DNA of 64,000 bases from Bradyrhizobium niftali (GCF_004571025.1 NZ_SPQT01000033.1:1-64000), one strand, 5' to 3'. Counted from the first letter of the stretch, positions 10,034-19,193 are shown. A program made the numbers and translations. The notes: generated by a model not told the origin, from the letters alone.

Positions 10034-11008
10034 ATGAAAGCCATTCTCTGCTCGCAATATTGCCAGCCCGACGATCTCGTGCTCGCCGAGGTGCCGGATC
10101 CGGTGGCAGGTCCCGGCGAGGCCGTGATCGCGATCAAGGCGGCGGCGCTGAACTTCTTCGACATCCTGATGATTCAGGGCAAGTACCAGATCAAGCCGCC
10201 GTTCCCGTTCTCGCCGGCCGCGGAAGTCGCCGGCGTGATCGAGAGCATCGGCCCCGGCGTGACCGACCTGAAGGTCGGCGATCGCGTGGTCGCCTCCTGC
10301 GGCCATAACGGCGCGCGCGAGAAGATCGCGCTGCCGGCGGCATCGATCGTGAAGATCCCGGACAATCTCGATTACGACCGCGCGGCCGGCATCATCATCA
10401 TCTACGGCACTGCGCTGCATGCGCTGGAAGATCGCGCCAGCCCCAAGCCCGGTGAGACGCTCGCGGTGCTCGGCGCGGCCGGCGGCACGGGCCTCGCCGC
10501 CTGCGAGCTCGGCAAGCTGATGGGCCTCAAGGTGATCGCCTGCGCCTCGTCGGACGAGAAGCTCGAATTCGCGAAAGCCCATGGCGCCGAGCTCACGCTG
10601 AACTACGGCAAGGAAGATTTGAAGGAAGGCCTGCGCAGGCTCACGGATGGCAAGGGCGTCGACATCATCTTCGATCCGGTTGGTGGCGCGTATGCCGAGC
10701 AGGCGCTGCGCTCGATCGCCTGGGAAGGCCGCTTCCTCGTGATCGGCTTTGCCGCCGGCGACATTCCGAAGATGCCGCTGAACCTCGCGCTTCTGAAGGG
10801 CTGCGACATCCGCGGCGTGTTCTGGGGCGCCTGGACTCGGCTCAATCCCGCCAAGAACCGCGCCAATCTCGAGAAGCTCGTGAAGTGGACGGCCGAAGGC
10901 AAGATCTCATCGCATGTCGATCGCACCTTCCCGCTGGCACAGACCGCGGACGCGCTGAAGGTGCTCGCGGGACGCCAGGCCATGGGCAAGGTGATCCTGC
11001 ATCCGTGA
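10034..11008 (+). CDS. Zinc-free NADPH:quinone oxidoreductase (MDR superfamily)
   Basis: 324 residues, the usual length for QOR-type enzymes. The N-terminal GroES-like domain has the substrate-site start AAALNFFDILMIQGKY and EVAGVIESIGPGV; the Rossmann domain has VLGAAGGTGLAACELGK (about 148-164), a glycine-rich NADPH-binding loop. The Cys/His zinc ligands of alcohol dehydrogenases are absent, as expected in this group. It probably reduces quinones or alpha,beta-unsaturated carbonyls in the cytoplasm. It is divergent from the DECR-like SDR, so the two could share regulation; that is inference. Confidence 0.9.
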   Translation: MKAILCSQYCQPDDLVLAEVPDPVAGPGEAVIAIKAAALNFFDILMIQGKYQIKPPFPFSPAAEVAGVIESIGPGVTDLKVGDRVVASCGHNGAREKIALPAASIVKIPDNLDYDRAAGIIIIYGTALHALEDRASPKPGETLAVLGAAGGTGLAACELGKLMGLKVIACASSDEKLEFAKAHGAELTLNYGKEDLKEGLRRLTDGKGVDIIFDPVGGAYAEQALRSIAWEGRFLVIGFAAGDIPKMPLNLALLKGCDIRGVFWGAWTRLNPAKNRANLEKLVKWTAEGKISSHVDRTFPLAQTADALKVLAGRQAMGKVILHP

Positions 11009-11451
11009 GATGATGCGGGCGACGGCGCGACGCTGTCGCTACGCACACACCTGTCATCGCCCGCCTTGGGCGCTCTTGCGCACCGGGGCGGGCGATCCAG
11101 CATTCCAGAGGCGGTCGCGATTGAACCGAGAGGCCGCAGCGTCCCGGATGCCGCGGTCAAGCCGGGGCGGCGGAGTGCGCGGCAGCGTGAACAACGCTGA
11201 CTTCGCGCAGAATTGCGCGCAACCGCCTGGTAGCGCCTTCTCAACCATCATCGCCAAAATTGCGGTGCACTCCCCCGCGCCGCCCGAATCAAACCCAAAT
11301 TTTTCCCGATTCGCCCCAACCGTTGTCGCTTTTTAGGCTGATTCAAATTGCGATTTACCGGTTCCAGTCTGCAGGGCGCTCCTGGACAAAAACAAGAAAA
11401 CTAAAACCGGCATTGCCCCGCGTTGTGTCAGTATTTGGGGGAAGCATCACC
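11009..11451. other. Gene-free 443-base spacer
   Basis: Holds a degenerate palindromic repeat in its first third and an AT-richer segment (about 11280-11400) that probably carries the promoter of the following SEL1-like gene, with the ribosome site GGGGGAAG just before the ATG at 11452. No convincing coding frame was found; the region's open frames look like repeat and leader sequence. Confidence 0.5.
11051..11170. repeat. Degenerate palindromic repeat, CTGTCATCGCCCG family, copy 1
   Basis: Starts CTGTCATCGCCCG and contains GATTGAACCGAGAGGCCGC, a segment shared with the copy at 13534. The right end has decayed (GCCGGGGCGGCGGAG with no clear GACAG end). Confidence 0.7.
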
Positions 11452-12306
11452 ATGGAGACGACGGCATTCCGTCCGTCCTGGGGGTCGAGGGCGCTCGACT
11501 CCGAACAAGCGGCATCACATCCGTCCACCGCATCCTACATTCGTGCGCGCGCTGAACGGATCGATCCTTCATCGCACGATCCCATGCCACTGTTCTTGTC
11601 CGATCCGCTCAGCGCGCCGGATCCACGGGAATTCGCGCCATTGGCCGTGCGCACCAGGGCCAGAAGCGTCCGGCGCATTCTCGCTGCCGTGCTCGCTGCG
11701 TCGGTCATCGCGGTCCCGATCGCGCTGTTTTGGTCCGACATCAACCGGCTGCTCACCATCGACAGCACGTCGTGGATCGGCGCGGCCGCGAACGAGGCCG
11801 CGGCTCCCGCCAATCCGCCCGCCGCACGGCAGGGTCCGGTCAAGGATGCCGCGCGTGTGACCAACACGATGCTGGCGAGCGCTGAGGCGCAGGATGTTCC
11901 TGCACCGGCGGCGCCGAGCCGCGAGGCGATCGCAACCGCCTATCAGAGCGCGCTCCAGGCTCAGGCACCCGCGTCTATACCGGCACCGGTCGCCGCACAG
12001 CCCGCGCCACCGCCGCCAGCCAGGAGCCTCGACGCCGACACCTTGGCCGGCTTGATGGCGCGCGCCAAGAGCCTGTTGACCATCGGCGACATCGCCGCGG
12101 CGCGGCTGCTGCTTGAGCGCGCGGCGAATGCGCAGGATGCGACGGCGGCGTTCCTGCTGGCGCAGACCTACGATCCAGCCGTCCTGGGCACCAAGGACAC
12201 GCGGAGCATCACCGCCGACGCCGTCGCCGCACGCGACTGGTACCAGCGGGCCGCCAGCCTCGGATCGGCGGAAGCGCGAAAGCGCCTCACCCAACTCTCG
12301 AACTAG
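11452..12306 (+). CDS. Membrane-anchored protein with C-terminal SEL1/TPR-like repeats
   Basis: 284 residues from the ATG at 11452, chosen for the GGGGGAAG ribosome site; earlier in-frame codons lie in AT-rich leader. A cytoplasmic N-terminal segment of about 75 residues precedes one membrane helix (ILAAVLAASVIAVPIALFW), an Ala/Pro-rich linker, and a C-terminal repeat pair (LMARAKSLLTIGDIAAARLL and AARDWYQRAASLGSAEARKR) typical of TPR/SEL1 units. The domain would be periplasmic. It lies 18 bases before a TAXI binding-protein gene, so the two are probably co-transcribed. Role unknown; a scaffolding or peptidoglycan-linked function is possible. Confidence 0.75.
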   Translation: METTAFRPSWGSRALDSEQAASHPSTASYIRARAERIDPSSHDPMPLFLSDPLSAPDPREFAPLAVRTRARSVRRILAAVLAASVIAVPIALFWSDINRLLTIDSTSWIGAAANEAAAPANPPAARQGPVKDAARVTNTMLASAEAQDVPAPAAPSREAIATAYQSALQAQAPASIPAPVAAQPAPPPPARSLDADTLAGLMARAKSLLTIGDIAAARLLLERAANAQDATAAFLLAQTYDPAVLGTKDTRSITADAVAARDWYQRAASLGSAEARKRLTQLSN

Positions 12307-12324
12307 AACTCTTCAGAGGATATC

Positions 12325-13485
12325 ATGCGTAACGCTTTGGGAATGGCGCTTGCCGCCATCATGACGATCTGCGCGTTCGCGGCACGCGCCGATCAGACCG
12401 AATACGATCCAGCCAAGGTCTCGGACAGCCTGAAGGCGATCTTCCAGTTCGGCTCGACCTCGACCAAGCAGTCGCTGAACGCCAACACCGTCACGCTGAT
12501 AACAGGCACGATCGGCGGCACCTATGTGCAGTTCGGCGCCGACCTCGCCTCGGTGCTCGACGACGGCAACAAGATCCGCGTGCTGCCGATCGTCGGCCGC
12601 GGCTCGGTGCAGAGCGTCGCCGACATCCTGTTCCTGCAAGGCGTCGATCTCGGCATCGTGCGCGCCGACACGCTCGACTATCTCGAGCGCAAGGGCTTTG
12701 CGAAGGACATCAAGAAACAGTTCACCTATGTGACCAAGCTCTACAATGAAGAGATGCAGGTCATCGCGCCGAAGTCGATCGCGACGCTGAAGGATCTCGA
12801 GGGCAAGAAGGTCAGCGTCGATCTGCCCAATGGCGGGACCTTCGTCACCGCGCTGACAGTGTTCGAGCGGCTCGGGATCAAGGCGAACTTCGTCTATGTC
12901 GAGCAACGCATCGCGATGGAGAAGCTGAAGGCCGGCGAGATCGACGCCGTCATCGTGGTCGGCGGCAAGCCGTACAAATCGGTCTCGACCTTCGGCAATG
13001 ACGGCCGCTTCCATCTTGCGAAGGTCGACTATGCAAAGCCGCTCCAGAGCGACTATCTGCCGGCGACGCTGACCGCAAAGGACTATCCGAACCTGATCAA
13101 GGAGGGCGAGAGCGTGGACACGATCGCGGTGCCTGCGGTGCTGGCGGCCTATAACTGGGCGCCCAACACCGAGCGCTATCGCAAGCTCGCGCTGTTCGTG
13201 GACGCGTTCTTCACGAAATTCCCCGCGCTCCAGAACCCACCCTTCCATCCCAAGTGGAAGGAGGTCTCGCTCGCGGCGCCCCTGTCCGGCTGGAACAGAT
13301 TGCCGGTGGCGCAGCAATGGCTCGACAAGCACGGCGTCGAGCCGGTGACCCGCCAGCGCTTCGAGGCGTTCCTGAAGCAGAGTCCGACGGCAGCGAACGT
13401 TTCTGATGCGGACAAGGAAAAGCTGTTCAGACAGTTCCAGGCATGGGACGCGGAGAAGGCGCGAGCGCAGGCGGAGAAGAAGTAG
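12325..13485 (+). CDS. TAXI-family (TRAP-associated) solute-binding protein
   Basis: 386 residues with a signal peptide (1-22, ending ARA-D). The TAXI/NMT1-like fold is shown by LITGTIGGTYVQFGADLASVL near the start of the mature domain, VLPIVGRGSVQSV, VDLGIVRAD and ISLKDLEGKKVSVD-like sequence (ATLKDLEGKKVSVDLPNGG). These proteins bind small organic acids in the periplasm and normally deliver them to a fused DctQM permease. No permease gene is in the window, so the partner is elsewhere or the protein has a sensory role. The C terminus is charged and helical (about 355-386). Likely co-transcribed with the SEL1-like gene. Confidence 0.88.
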   Translation: MRNALGMALAAIMTICAFAARADQTEYDPAKVSDSLKAIFQFGSTSTKQSLNANTVTLITGTIGGTYVQFGADLASVLDDGNKIRVLPIVGRGSVQSVADILFLQGVDLGIVRADTLDYLERKGFAKDIKKQFTYVTKLYNEEMQVIAPKSIATLKDLEGKKVSVDLPNGGTFVTALTVFERLGIKANFVYVEQRIAMEKLKAGEIDAVIVVGGKPYKSVSTFGNDGRFHLAKVDYAKPLQSDYLPATLTAKDYPNLIKEGESVDTIAVPAVLAAYNWAPNTERYRKLALFVDAFFTKFPALQNPPFHPKWKEVSLAAPLSGWNRLPVAQQWLDKHGVEPVTRQRFEAFLKQSPTAANVSDADKEKLFRQFQAWDAEKARAQAEKK

Positions 13486-13533
13486 CGGTTGTCGTTGCGA
13501 CCAGTAGTGTCGCAGGCGCTAGCCACGCACTCA

Positions 13534-13674
13534 CTGTCATCGCCCGGCTCGACCGGGCGATCCAGTACTCCGAAGCGCCAGTGATTGAACCGAGAGGCCG
13601 CGGCGTACTGGATTCCCCGCCGGAGCCTGTCATCGGGCTCGCCGAAGGCGAGACCCGGTGGCGGGGAATGACAG
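13534..13674. repeat. Palindromic repeat, CTGTCATCGCCCG family, copy 2
   Basis: Begins CTGTCATCGCCCGGCTCGACCGGGCGATCCAGTA (34 bases; hairpin of CGCCCGG and CCGGGCG) and ends GGGGAATGACAG; shares GATTGAACCGAGAGGCCGC with the copy at 11051. It fills the spacer between the convergent TAXI and YkvA-like genes and may serve as a terminator for both. Confidence 0.8.
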
Positions 13675-13693
13675 CGGAGTGTGTGGCGCCACG

Positions 13694-14083
13694 CTACTGC
13701 GCGGCTCTCGCTTCCGCCTCGTCCACGCCCCGCTTCAGCGCGGCGCGGGCGGCTTCGCGGTGCTCCGTCGTGATGTGGCTGGCGACCATGCGGATGGCGG
13801 TGGCGAGCACGGCGGCATCATCGGTGAAGCCGAGGATCGGCATCACGTCGGGGACGAAATCGAACGGCAGGATGAAATAGGCGATCGCCCCCAGCAACGA
13901 CGCCTGGACATGGCGCGGAGTCTGCCGGTCGAACGCGCAGTAGTAGGCTGCGAGCAGGTCTTCGGCGAACGGCAGATGCGCGGCGACACGCTTCAGCTTG
14001 CGCCAGAAGCGGCGGCGAACGCCTTCACGATCTTCCGCGAGCCGATCGGCCGGCTCAAAGCCGACGCTGTGTTCGGCAGCCAT
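13694..14083 (-). CDS. YkvA/DUF1232-family small membrane-associated protein
   Basis: 129 residues. The DUF1232 core is AIAYFILPFDFVPDVMPILGFTDDAAVLATAI, with the family hallmark of a short hydrophobic helix ending in PFDFVPD and then GFTDD. DUF1232 proteins are small membrane-associated proteins of unknown function. The start is the ATG at 14083, with no other good candidate. It is followed on the same strand by nothing close and preceded by the carbinolamine dehydratase gene 90 bases away. Confidence 0.85.
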   Translation of the reverse strand: MAAEHSVGFEPADRLAEDREGVRRRFWRKLKRVAAHLPFAEDLLAAYYCAFDRQTPRHVQASLLGAIAYFILPFDFVPDVMPILGFTDDAAVLATAIRMVASHITTEHREAARAALKRGVDEAEARAAQ

Positions 14084-14173
14084 GCTCCAGAACTCCCCGT
14101 TCCGCCGGGAGCGGCGGATCGCCGCATCCCCTGCTGATCACAAGATGGGGATGCAGCCGGTCGCTGCAAGACG

Positions 14174-14476
14174 TCAGCCCGGTGTAAGCTTGGCGATGGC
14201 GTTCATCGCCCTGGCGAGCTCGATGTCGAGCGCCGTGACGCCGCCGGCGTCATGGGTCGACAGCACCACCTCCACGGTCTTGTAGACGTTGCGCCATTCG
14301 GGGTGATGATCCATCTTCTCGGCGACCAGCGCCGCGCGGGTCATGAAGCCGAAGGCTTCGTTGAAATCCTTGAAGACAAAGGTTTTCCCGATGGCGTCGC
14401 GGCCCGAAACTTCGGTCCAATCAGGTATTCCGCCCAGCGCCTGCTTGCGCGCCTCCGTCGTCAGCCGTTCTGCCAT
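14174..14476 (-). CDS. phhB: 4a-hydroxytetrahydrobiopterin dehydratase (pterin-4a-carbinolamine dehydratase)
   Basis: 100 residues, the family's standard size. It dehydrates 4a-hydroxytetrahydropterin so that the pterin cofactor of aromatic amino acid hydroxylases can be recycled. The active-site block KMDHHPEW (54-61; H57, H58) and the third His in [10 protein letters not shown] (H75) are intact. No phenylalanine hydroxylase gene is adjacent; in bacteria the protein can also act with molybdopterin enzymes or as a moonlighting regulator. It is on the minus strand, divergent from the second TAXI gene. Confidence 0.93.
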   Translation of the reverse strand: MAERLTTEARKQALGGIPDWTEVSGRDAIGKTFVFKDFNEAFGFMTRAALVAEKMDHHPEWRNVYKTVEVVLSTHDAGGVTALDIELARAMNAIAKLTPG

Positions 14477-14627
14477 GATCGTCTCCGTGCTTCAGGGGAA
14501 CTTTACCCTAACACCGTGCTTACGCCCGGGTTCATGCGGGATTTGCCCCATCCGCTAACCATGACGGAGAAGTAACCCCGCCGGACAAGAAATTTGCTAC
14601 AATTGCGGGCGTAAATCGCCGGCCAAG

Positions 14628-16073
14628 ATGAAACTGAGCCTCAAGCGCCTGTTTGGGAGATCGATGACCGGGGGATTGGACCTGGCCGAAGCGCCCACCC
14701 CGCCTTCGCCGCGATCATCGGCGCGGAAGACGGCACTCGTGTCTCTGGCGCTGGTGCTTGCGATCATCGGCGCGCTTGTCGGCGGCTACTATTTCGCGAT
14801 GCGCCCTGTGACGCTGAAGATCGCGGTCGGTCCGGCCAATAGCGACGACCTCAAGGTCGTGCAGGCGCTGACGCAGGCTTTCGCGCAGCACAAGAACTAT
14901 GTGCGGCTACGCCCGATCCAGACCGACGGCGCCACCGCCAGCGCCGATGCGCTCGCGGAAAACAAGGTCGATCTCGCCATCGTGCGCGGCGACGTCGACG
15001 TGCCGAAGAATGCGCAAGCCGTCGCGACCCTGCGCAAGAACGTCGTGGTGCTGTGGTCCGTGCCCGGCAAGGGCAAGAAGAAGGGCGCCAAGATCACCAA
15101 GATCGCGCAGCTCGCCGGCCATCGCGTCGGCGTGGTCGGCCGCACCCAGGCCAACGTCAACCTGCTCAAGGTGATCCTCCAGCAATACGGCGTCGATCCC
15201 GCCAAGGTCGAGATCGTGCAGTACCCGGCCAACGAAGCCGCCGAGGCGATCAAGACCCAGAAGGCCGATGCCTATCTCGCGGCCGGCCCGGTCAACAGCA
15301 AGATCACGTCGGACGTAATCGCGGCTTCCGCCAAGGACAGCGGCACGCCGACCTTCCTTGCGATCGATTCCGCGGATGCGATTGCGCAGAACCATCCGGT
15401 CTATGAAGCGTCGGAGATTCCCGCCGGCACCTATGGCGGCTCGCCCGATCGTCCCGACGACGAGGTCAAGACCATCAGCTTCTCGCACCACATCGTGGCG
15501 CGCAAAGCCGTGTCCGACACCACCATCGCGGCGTTCACGCGCCAGCTCTTCGCCGTGCGCCAGCAACTGGTGGCGGAATTCCCGATGGCGGCGAAGATCG
15601 AGACGCCCGACACCGACAAGGATGCGGTGATTCCCGTGCATCCGGGCGCAGCCGCCTTCGTCGACGGCGAGGAAAAGACCTTCCTCGACAAATACAGCGA
15701 TTACATCTGGTGGACCCTGATGGCGCTCTCGGCGATGGGCTCGCTCGGCGCCTGGTTCGCGGGCTACCTGAAGAAGGACGAACGCGACAACAACAGCCAC
15801 TTGCGCGACCGCTTGTTCGACATGATCGCGGCGGCGCGCAAGAGCGAGACGACGGAAGAGCTCGACCAGATGCAAACCGAGGCTGACGAAATCTTGCGCG
15901 ACACGCTGCGCTGCTTCGATCACGGCGCAATCGAAGAGGGCGGGCTCACCGCCATCAACATCGTGCTCGACCAGTTCCACGCCGCCGTCGCCGACCGCAA
16001 GGCCGTGCTGTTTGCCATGCCGCAAAGCCTGCAGCGCGCAGGTGCGCAATTCAGGGCCGCCGGCAACGCGTAA
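14628..16073 (+). CDS. Membrane-anchored TAXI-family solute-binding protein
   Basis: 481 residues. A cytoplasmic N-terminal segment is followed by a membrane helix at about 35-57, then a TAXI-type binding domain (LKIAVGPANSDDLKVVQAL through about 350), a second helix at about 359-380 (WWTLMALSAMGSLGAWF), and a charged, probably coiled-coil cytoplasmic tail of 100 residues. Ordinary TAXI proteins are soluble periplasmic proteins; this one is tethered on both sides with an intracellular tail, which suggests signalling or a link to a cytoplasmic partner. No TRAP permease genes are near. It has no close operon partner; a palindromic repeat follows. Confidence 0.82.
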   Translation: MKLSLKRLFGRSMTGGLDLAEAPTPPSPRSSARKTALVSLALVLAIIGALVGGYYFAMRPVTLKIAVGPANSDDLKVVQALTQAFAQHKNYVRLRPIQTDGATASADALAENKVDLAIVRGDVDVPKNAQAVATLRKNVVVLWSVPGKGKKKGAKITKIAQLAGHRVGVVGRTQANVNLLKVILQQYGVDPAKVEIVQYPANEAAEAIKTQKADAYLAAGPVNSKITSDVIAASAKDSGTPTFLAIDSADAIAQNHPVYEASEIPAGTYGGSPDRPDDEVKTISFSHHIVARKAVSDTTIAAFTRQLFAVRQQLVAEFPMAAKIETPDTDKDAVIPVHPGAAAFVDGEEKTFLDKYSDYIWWTLMALSAMGSLGAWFAGYLKKDERDNNSHLRDRLFDMIAAARKSETTEELDQMQTEADEILRDTLRCFDHGAIEEGGLTAINIVLDQFHAAVADRKAVLFAMPQSLQRAGAQFRAAGNA

Positions 16074-16124
16074 ACGCTTGCCCGCGTAATCGCTGCGTCA
16101 CATTGTCTCAATATAGACTTTACC

Positions 16125-16201
16125 GTCATTCCGGAGCGCGCGTAGCGCGAATCCGGAATCTCGAGATTCCGGGTCCGGTCCTTCGGACGGCCCGGAATGA
16201 C
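16125..16201. repeat. Intergenic palindromic repeat, CTCGAGATTC family, copy 3
   Basis: GTCATTCCGGAGCGCGCG at the left end, GGAATCTCGAGATTCC in the centre and GGCCCGGAATGAC at the right. It sits between the TAXI gene and the PhoD-like gene. Confidence 0.85.
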
Positions 16202-16238
16202 GACGCGAGATGCGCACGAGACAACCAGCGAAGCCGCC

Positions 16239-17780
16239 ATGAACATCAAATTCTCCCGCCGCCGTTTTCTCACCACCGGGGCCGGTGCGCTCGGCGCGAT
16301 CGCGATGCCGCACCTGTCGCGCGCGGCCGACCGGCCGGCGGTTACGCATGGCGTTCAGTCCGGCGACGTCACGGTCGACGGTGGCGTGGTCTGGGCGCGC
16401 ACTGACCGGCCATCGCAGATGCTGGTCGAGGTGGCCACGACCGAGTCCTTCAAGGACGCGCGTGCGCTGCCGCCGATCGCGGCGCTGCCGGAGAGCGACT
16501 TCACAGCGAAGATGCTGATCGAGAACCTGCCGGGCGGACAGGACATCTTCTACCGCGTCCGCTTCCGCGACCTCTCGCACAGCGCGATCGAGGGCGAAGC
16601 CGTCATCGGCCGCTTCCGCACCGCTCCGGCCGACCGTCGCGACGTCAGCTTCGTCTGGGGCGGCGACGTCGCAGGGCAAGGCTGGGGCATCAATCCTGAT
16701 GACGGCGGCATGTTCACCTTCTCCGCGATGCGCAAGCATCGCCCGGATTTTTTCCTGCACTCCGGCGACACCATCTACGCCGACGGCCCTATTCAATCCG
16801 AAGTCAAACTCGCCGACGGCAAGACCTGGAAGAACGTCACCATCCCCGAAAAGGCCAAGGTCGCGGAGACGCTGGACGAGTACCGCGCCGCGCACAAATA
16901 CAATCTCACCGACGACAACGTCCGCGCCTTCAATGCCGAAGTGCCGATCTTCGTGCAGTGGGACGACCACGAGGTGACCAACAACTGGTCACTGTCGAAG
17001 GAGTTGCCGGCGTCCTACAAGGTGCGCGACATCTCGCTGCTCGCAGCCCGCGCCGGCCGCGCCTTTCACGAGATGTATCCGATGCGCGAGAGCATCGTTG
17101 AGCCGGGCCGCGTCTATCGCCGGATCTCCTACGGCCCGCATCTCGACGTGTTCGTGCTCGACGAGCGCAGCTATCGCGGCCCGAACGGCGCCAATCTCGA
17201 AACCGCCTACGGCCCCGCCAGCTACTTCCTCGGCCCGGACCAGATCACCTGGCTCAAGCGCGGCCTCCTCAACTCGCGTGCGACCTGGAAGGTGATCGCC
17301 TCCGACATGCCGCTCAGCCTCGTCGTCTCGGACACGCCGAAGGGCGGATCGGAGGCGATTGCGCAGAGCGACGGCCCGGTGCGTGGCCGCGAGTTCGAGA
17401 TCGCCGACATCCTGCGCTTCATCAAGATGGCACCGATCAGCAACACGGTATGGCTGACCGCGGACGTGCACTATGCCGCCGCGCATTACTACGACCCGAA
17501 CAAGGCGCAATTCCAGGATTTCGAGCCGTTCTGGGAATTCGTCTCGGGCCCGCTGCACGCAGGCACCTTCGGTCCGAACGAGCTCGACAACACGTTTGGG
17601 CCGGAGGTGCGCTTCGTCAAGGCGCCCGGCAAGGACAGCCAGAACCTGCCGCCGTCGGCCGGCATGCAGTTCTTCGGTCACGTCAAGATCGACGGCGCCT
17701 CCGGCCAGATGACGGTGACCTTGCGCGACCGCGCCGACGTCGCGCTGTGGTCGACGACGCTGGATCCGAAGCTCGCCTGA
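16239..17780 (+). CDS. PhoD-type alkaline phosphatase/phosphodiesterase, Tat-exported
   Basis: 513 residues from the ATG at 16239, which places a twin-arginine signal (SRRRFLTTGAGALGAIA) at the N terminus; an in-frame ATG at 16197 overlaps the repeat and is unlikely. PhoD domain motifs: VWGGDVAGQGWG, HSGDTIYADGP, QWDDHEVTNNW, and LTADVHYAAAHYYDP, which supply the Ca/Fe metal ligands. PhoD enzymes are folded in the cytoplasm with metal and exported by Tat; they hydrolyse phosphate mono- and diesters. With the PhoA-type enzyme at 1942 this is the second alkaline phosphatase in the window. The downstream response regulator converges on it. Confidence 0.92.
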   Translation: MNIKFSRRRFLTTGAGALGAIAMPHLSRAADRPAVTHGVQSGDVTVDGGVVWARTDRPSQMLVEVATTESFKDARALPPIAALPESDFTAKMLIENLPGGQDIFYRVRFRDLSHSAIEGEAVIGRFRTAPADRRDVSFVWGGDVAGQGWGINPDDGGMFTFSAMRKHRPDFFLHSGDTIYADGPIQSEVKLADGKTWKNVTIPEKAKVAETLDEYRAAHKYNLTDDNVRAFNAEVPIFVQWDDHEVTNNWSLSKELPASYKVRDISLLAARAGRAFHEMYPMRESIVEPGRVYRRISYGPHLDVFVLDERSYRGPNGANLETAYGPASYFLGPDQITWLKRGLLNSRATWKVIASDMPLSLVVSDTPKGGSEAIAQSDGPVRGREFEIADILRFIKMAPISNTVWLTADVHYAAAHYYDPNKAQFQDFEPFWEFVSGPLHAGTFGPNELDNTFGPEVRFVKAPGKDSQNLPPSAGMQFFGHVKIDGASGQMTVTLRDRADVALWSTTLDPKLA

Positions 17781-17804
17781 AGCCGCCTCAGCCAGAGCGG
17801 AGCG

Positions 17805-18212
17805 TCATGAACCGCGCGACCGCAGCGCGGCCTCGAGCGCATCGCTCGAGCACGGCTTTTGCAAACGCGGCCGGTTGACGAAATCGGGAGCGATCCGCGT
17901 CTCGTCGCCATAGCCGGTGACGAAGACGAAGGGAATTTCCAGGGCCGCCAGCCGCTCGGCGACGGCAAAGCTTTTCTCGCGGCTGAGCTCGACGTCGAGC
18001 AGTGCGAAGTCGGGCGCGCGCGCCGCGATCGCGGCCAGCGCCTGCGCCACCGATCCCACGGTGCGCACGCTCGTCACGCCAAATCCGAGCAGGCGATCCT
18101 CGAAATCGATCGCAATGATCGGATCGTCCTCGACGATCAGGACATCGGGGGGGACGTCGGACGAGCCGTCCGGGGAAGCAGGTATCATGATCCTGGCTAT
18201 TGAGGGCTGCAT
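17805..18212 (-). CDS. Single-domain (receiver-only) response regulator
   Basis: 135 residues from the ATG at 18212 (MQPSIARIMIPAS), chosen because it follows GGTAAG and leaves a short lead-in; an upstream in-frame ATG (18323) and one at 18188 are possible. Receiver motifs: VLIVEDD (acidic pair), the phospho-acceptor Asp in ALLDVELS, FVTGYGD with the conserved Thr, and Lys in LQKPCS. There is no output domain, so it acts as a phosphate relay, sink or protein-binding switch. No histidine kinase gene is near. It is divergent from the Crp-family regulator with which it shares an upstream region of about 160 bases. Confidence 0.85.
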   Translation of the reverse strand: MQPSIARIMIPASPDGSSDVPPDVLIVEDDPIIAIDFEDRLLGFGVTSVRTVGSVAQALAAIAARAPDFALLDVELSREKSFAVAERLAALEIPFVFVTGYGDETRIAPDFVNRPRLQKPCSSDALEAALRSRGS

Positions 18213-18375
18213 GTTCTTACCGATCAAGGACAGCCTCATCCCGACGCCTGCGCCCAGCGCACCGGAGGGTTCCCGGAACGAAACCCACCACAGAACAGTT
18301 CTTACGTCTGTCCACTTGTGCACACAGCCGGTGATCGAGACTGGCTAGTGTTGAAAGGAGAGCAGGGGATTTACA

Positions 18376-19143
18376 ATGGACGCGCGTATCGGGAAGGCGA
18401 CGGAGGTCGGCAGCCGGCCAGCCAACAATCTGCTGCGACGCTTGAGTCCGGCCGACTATGCGCTGCTCGCGCCACACGTCATCGTTAACGATGCCGCGGC
18501 CAACGAGCTGCTCTACAGTCCCGGCGACGATGTCCAGGTCGTGCACTTTCCCTGCGGGCCGTCGCTCGCGACCTTTCTCGTTCCCAACGAAGACGGCCGC
18601 GACGTCGAGACCATCCTGGTCGGCCGCGAAGGCGCGGTCGGCGGCATCGTCAGCGAGGGATTTCTGCCGGCCTACACCCGCATCTGCGTGAAATTCGGCG
18701 GGCCGTTTGCGCGCATCCACGTCGGCAAGCTGGAGGCGGCCAAGCTGCGCTCGCCCTCGCTGCGCAACATCTTCGCCCGCTATGCCGACTGCATGCTGGC
18801 GCAGATCTTCCAGTCGACCGCCTGCAACGCGATCCACTCGATCGAGCAGCGCACGGCGAAATGGATCCTGGCGGCGATGGAGCGCACCGGCGACGAGAGC
18901 AGCGTGCCGCTGACGCATGAGCAGCTCGCGACGCTGCTCGGGGTCGGACGCAGCTATGCGAGCCGCGTGCTCCAATCGTTCAGGGCCGAAGACATCCTCG
19001 ACACGCGGCGCGGCTCGATCCTGGTCCGCAACCGCGACGGCCTGCGCCAGCGCGCCTGCCTCTGCAACGAGGCGGTGAAAACCCATTTCGAGGAAGTGCT
19101 GCGCGGCGTCTACCCGACGGAGGAGGCGAGCAGCACCGGCTAA
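18376..19143 (+). CDS. Crp/Fnr-family transcription regulator
   Basis: 255 residues: cyclic-nucleotide-like beta-roll (about 20-130, with LLYSPGDDVQVVHFPCGP and GREGAVGG), a dimerisation helix, and a C-terminal winged helix (LTHEQLATLLGVGRSYASRVLQSF). No FNR-type cysteine cluster is seen, so sensing of oxygen through a [4Fe-4S] cluster is unlikely. The beta-roll lacks the RSS/TSS-type phosphate pocket of true Crp as far as can be judged, so the ligand is unknown. It lies 50 bases upstream of the Lgt-like operon in the same direction and could regulate it; that is inference from position only. Confidence 0.88.
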   Translation: MDARIGKATEVGSRPANNLLRRLSPADYALLAPHVIVNDAAANELLYSPGDDVQVVHFPCGPSLATFLVPNEDGRDVETILVGREGAVGGIVSEGFLPAYTRICVKFGGPFARIHVGKLEAAKLRSPSLRNIFARYADCMLAQIFQSTACNAIHSIEQRTAKWILAAMERTGDESSVPLTHEQLATLLGVGRSYASRVLQSFRAEDILDTRRGSILVRNRDGLRQRACLCNEAVKTHFEEVLRGVYPTEEASSTG

Positions 19144-19193
19144 CCTCTCCGGCGTGCTCCCCCTGAGCTGCCGCTCTGCGGGAGGATGCCGGC

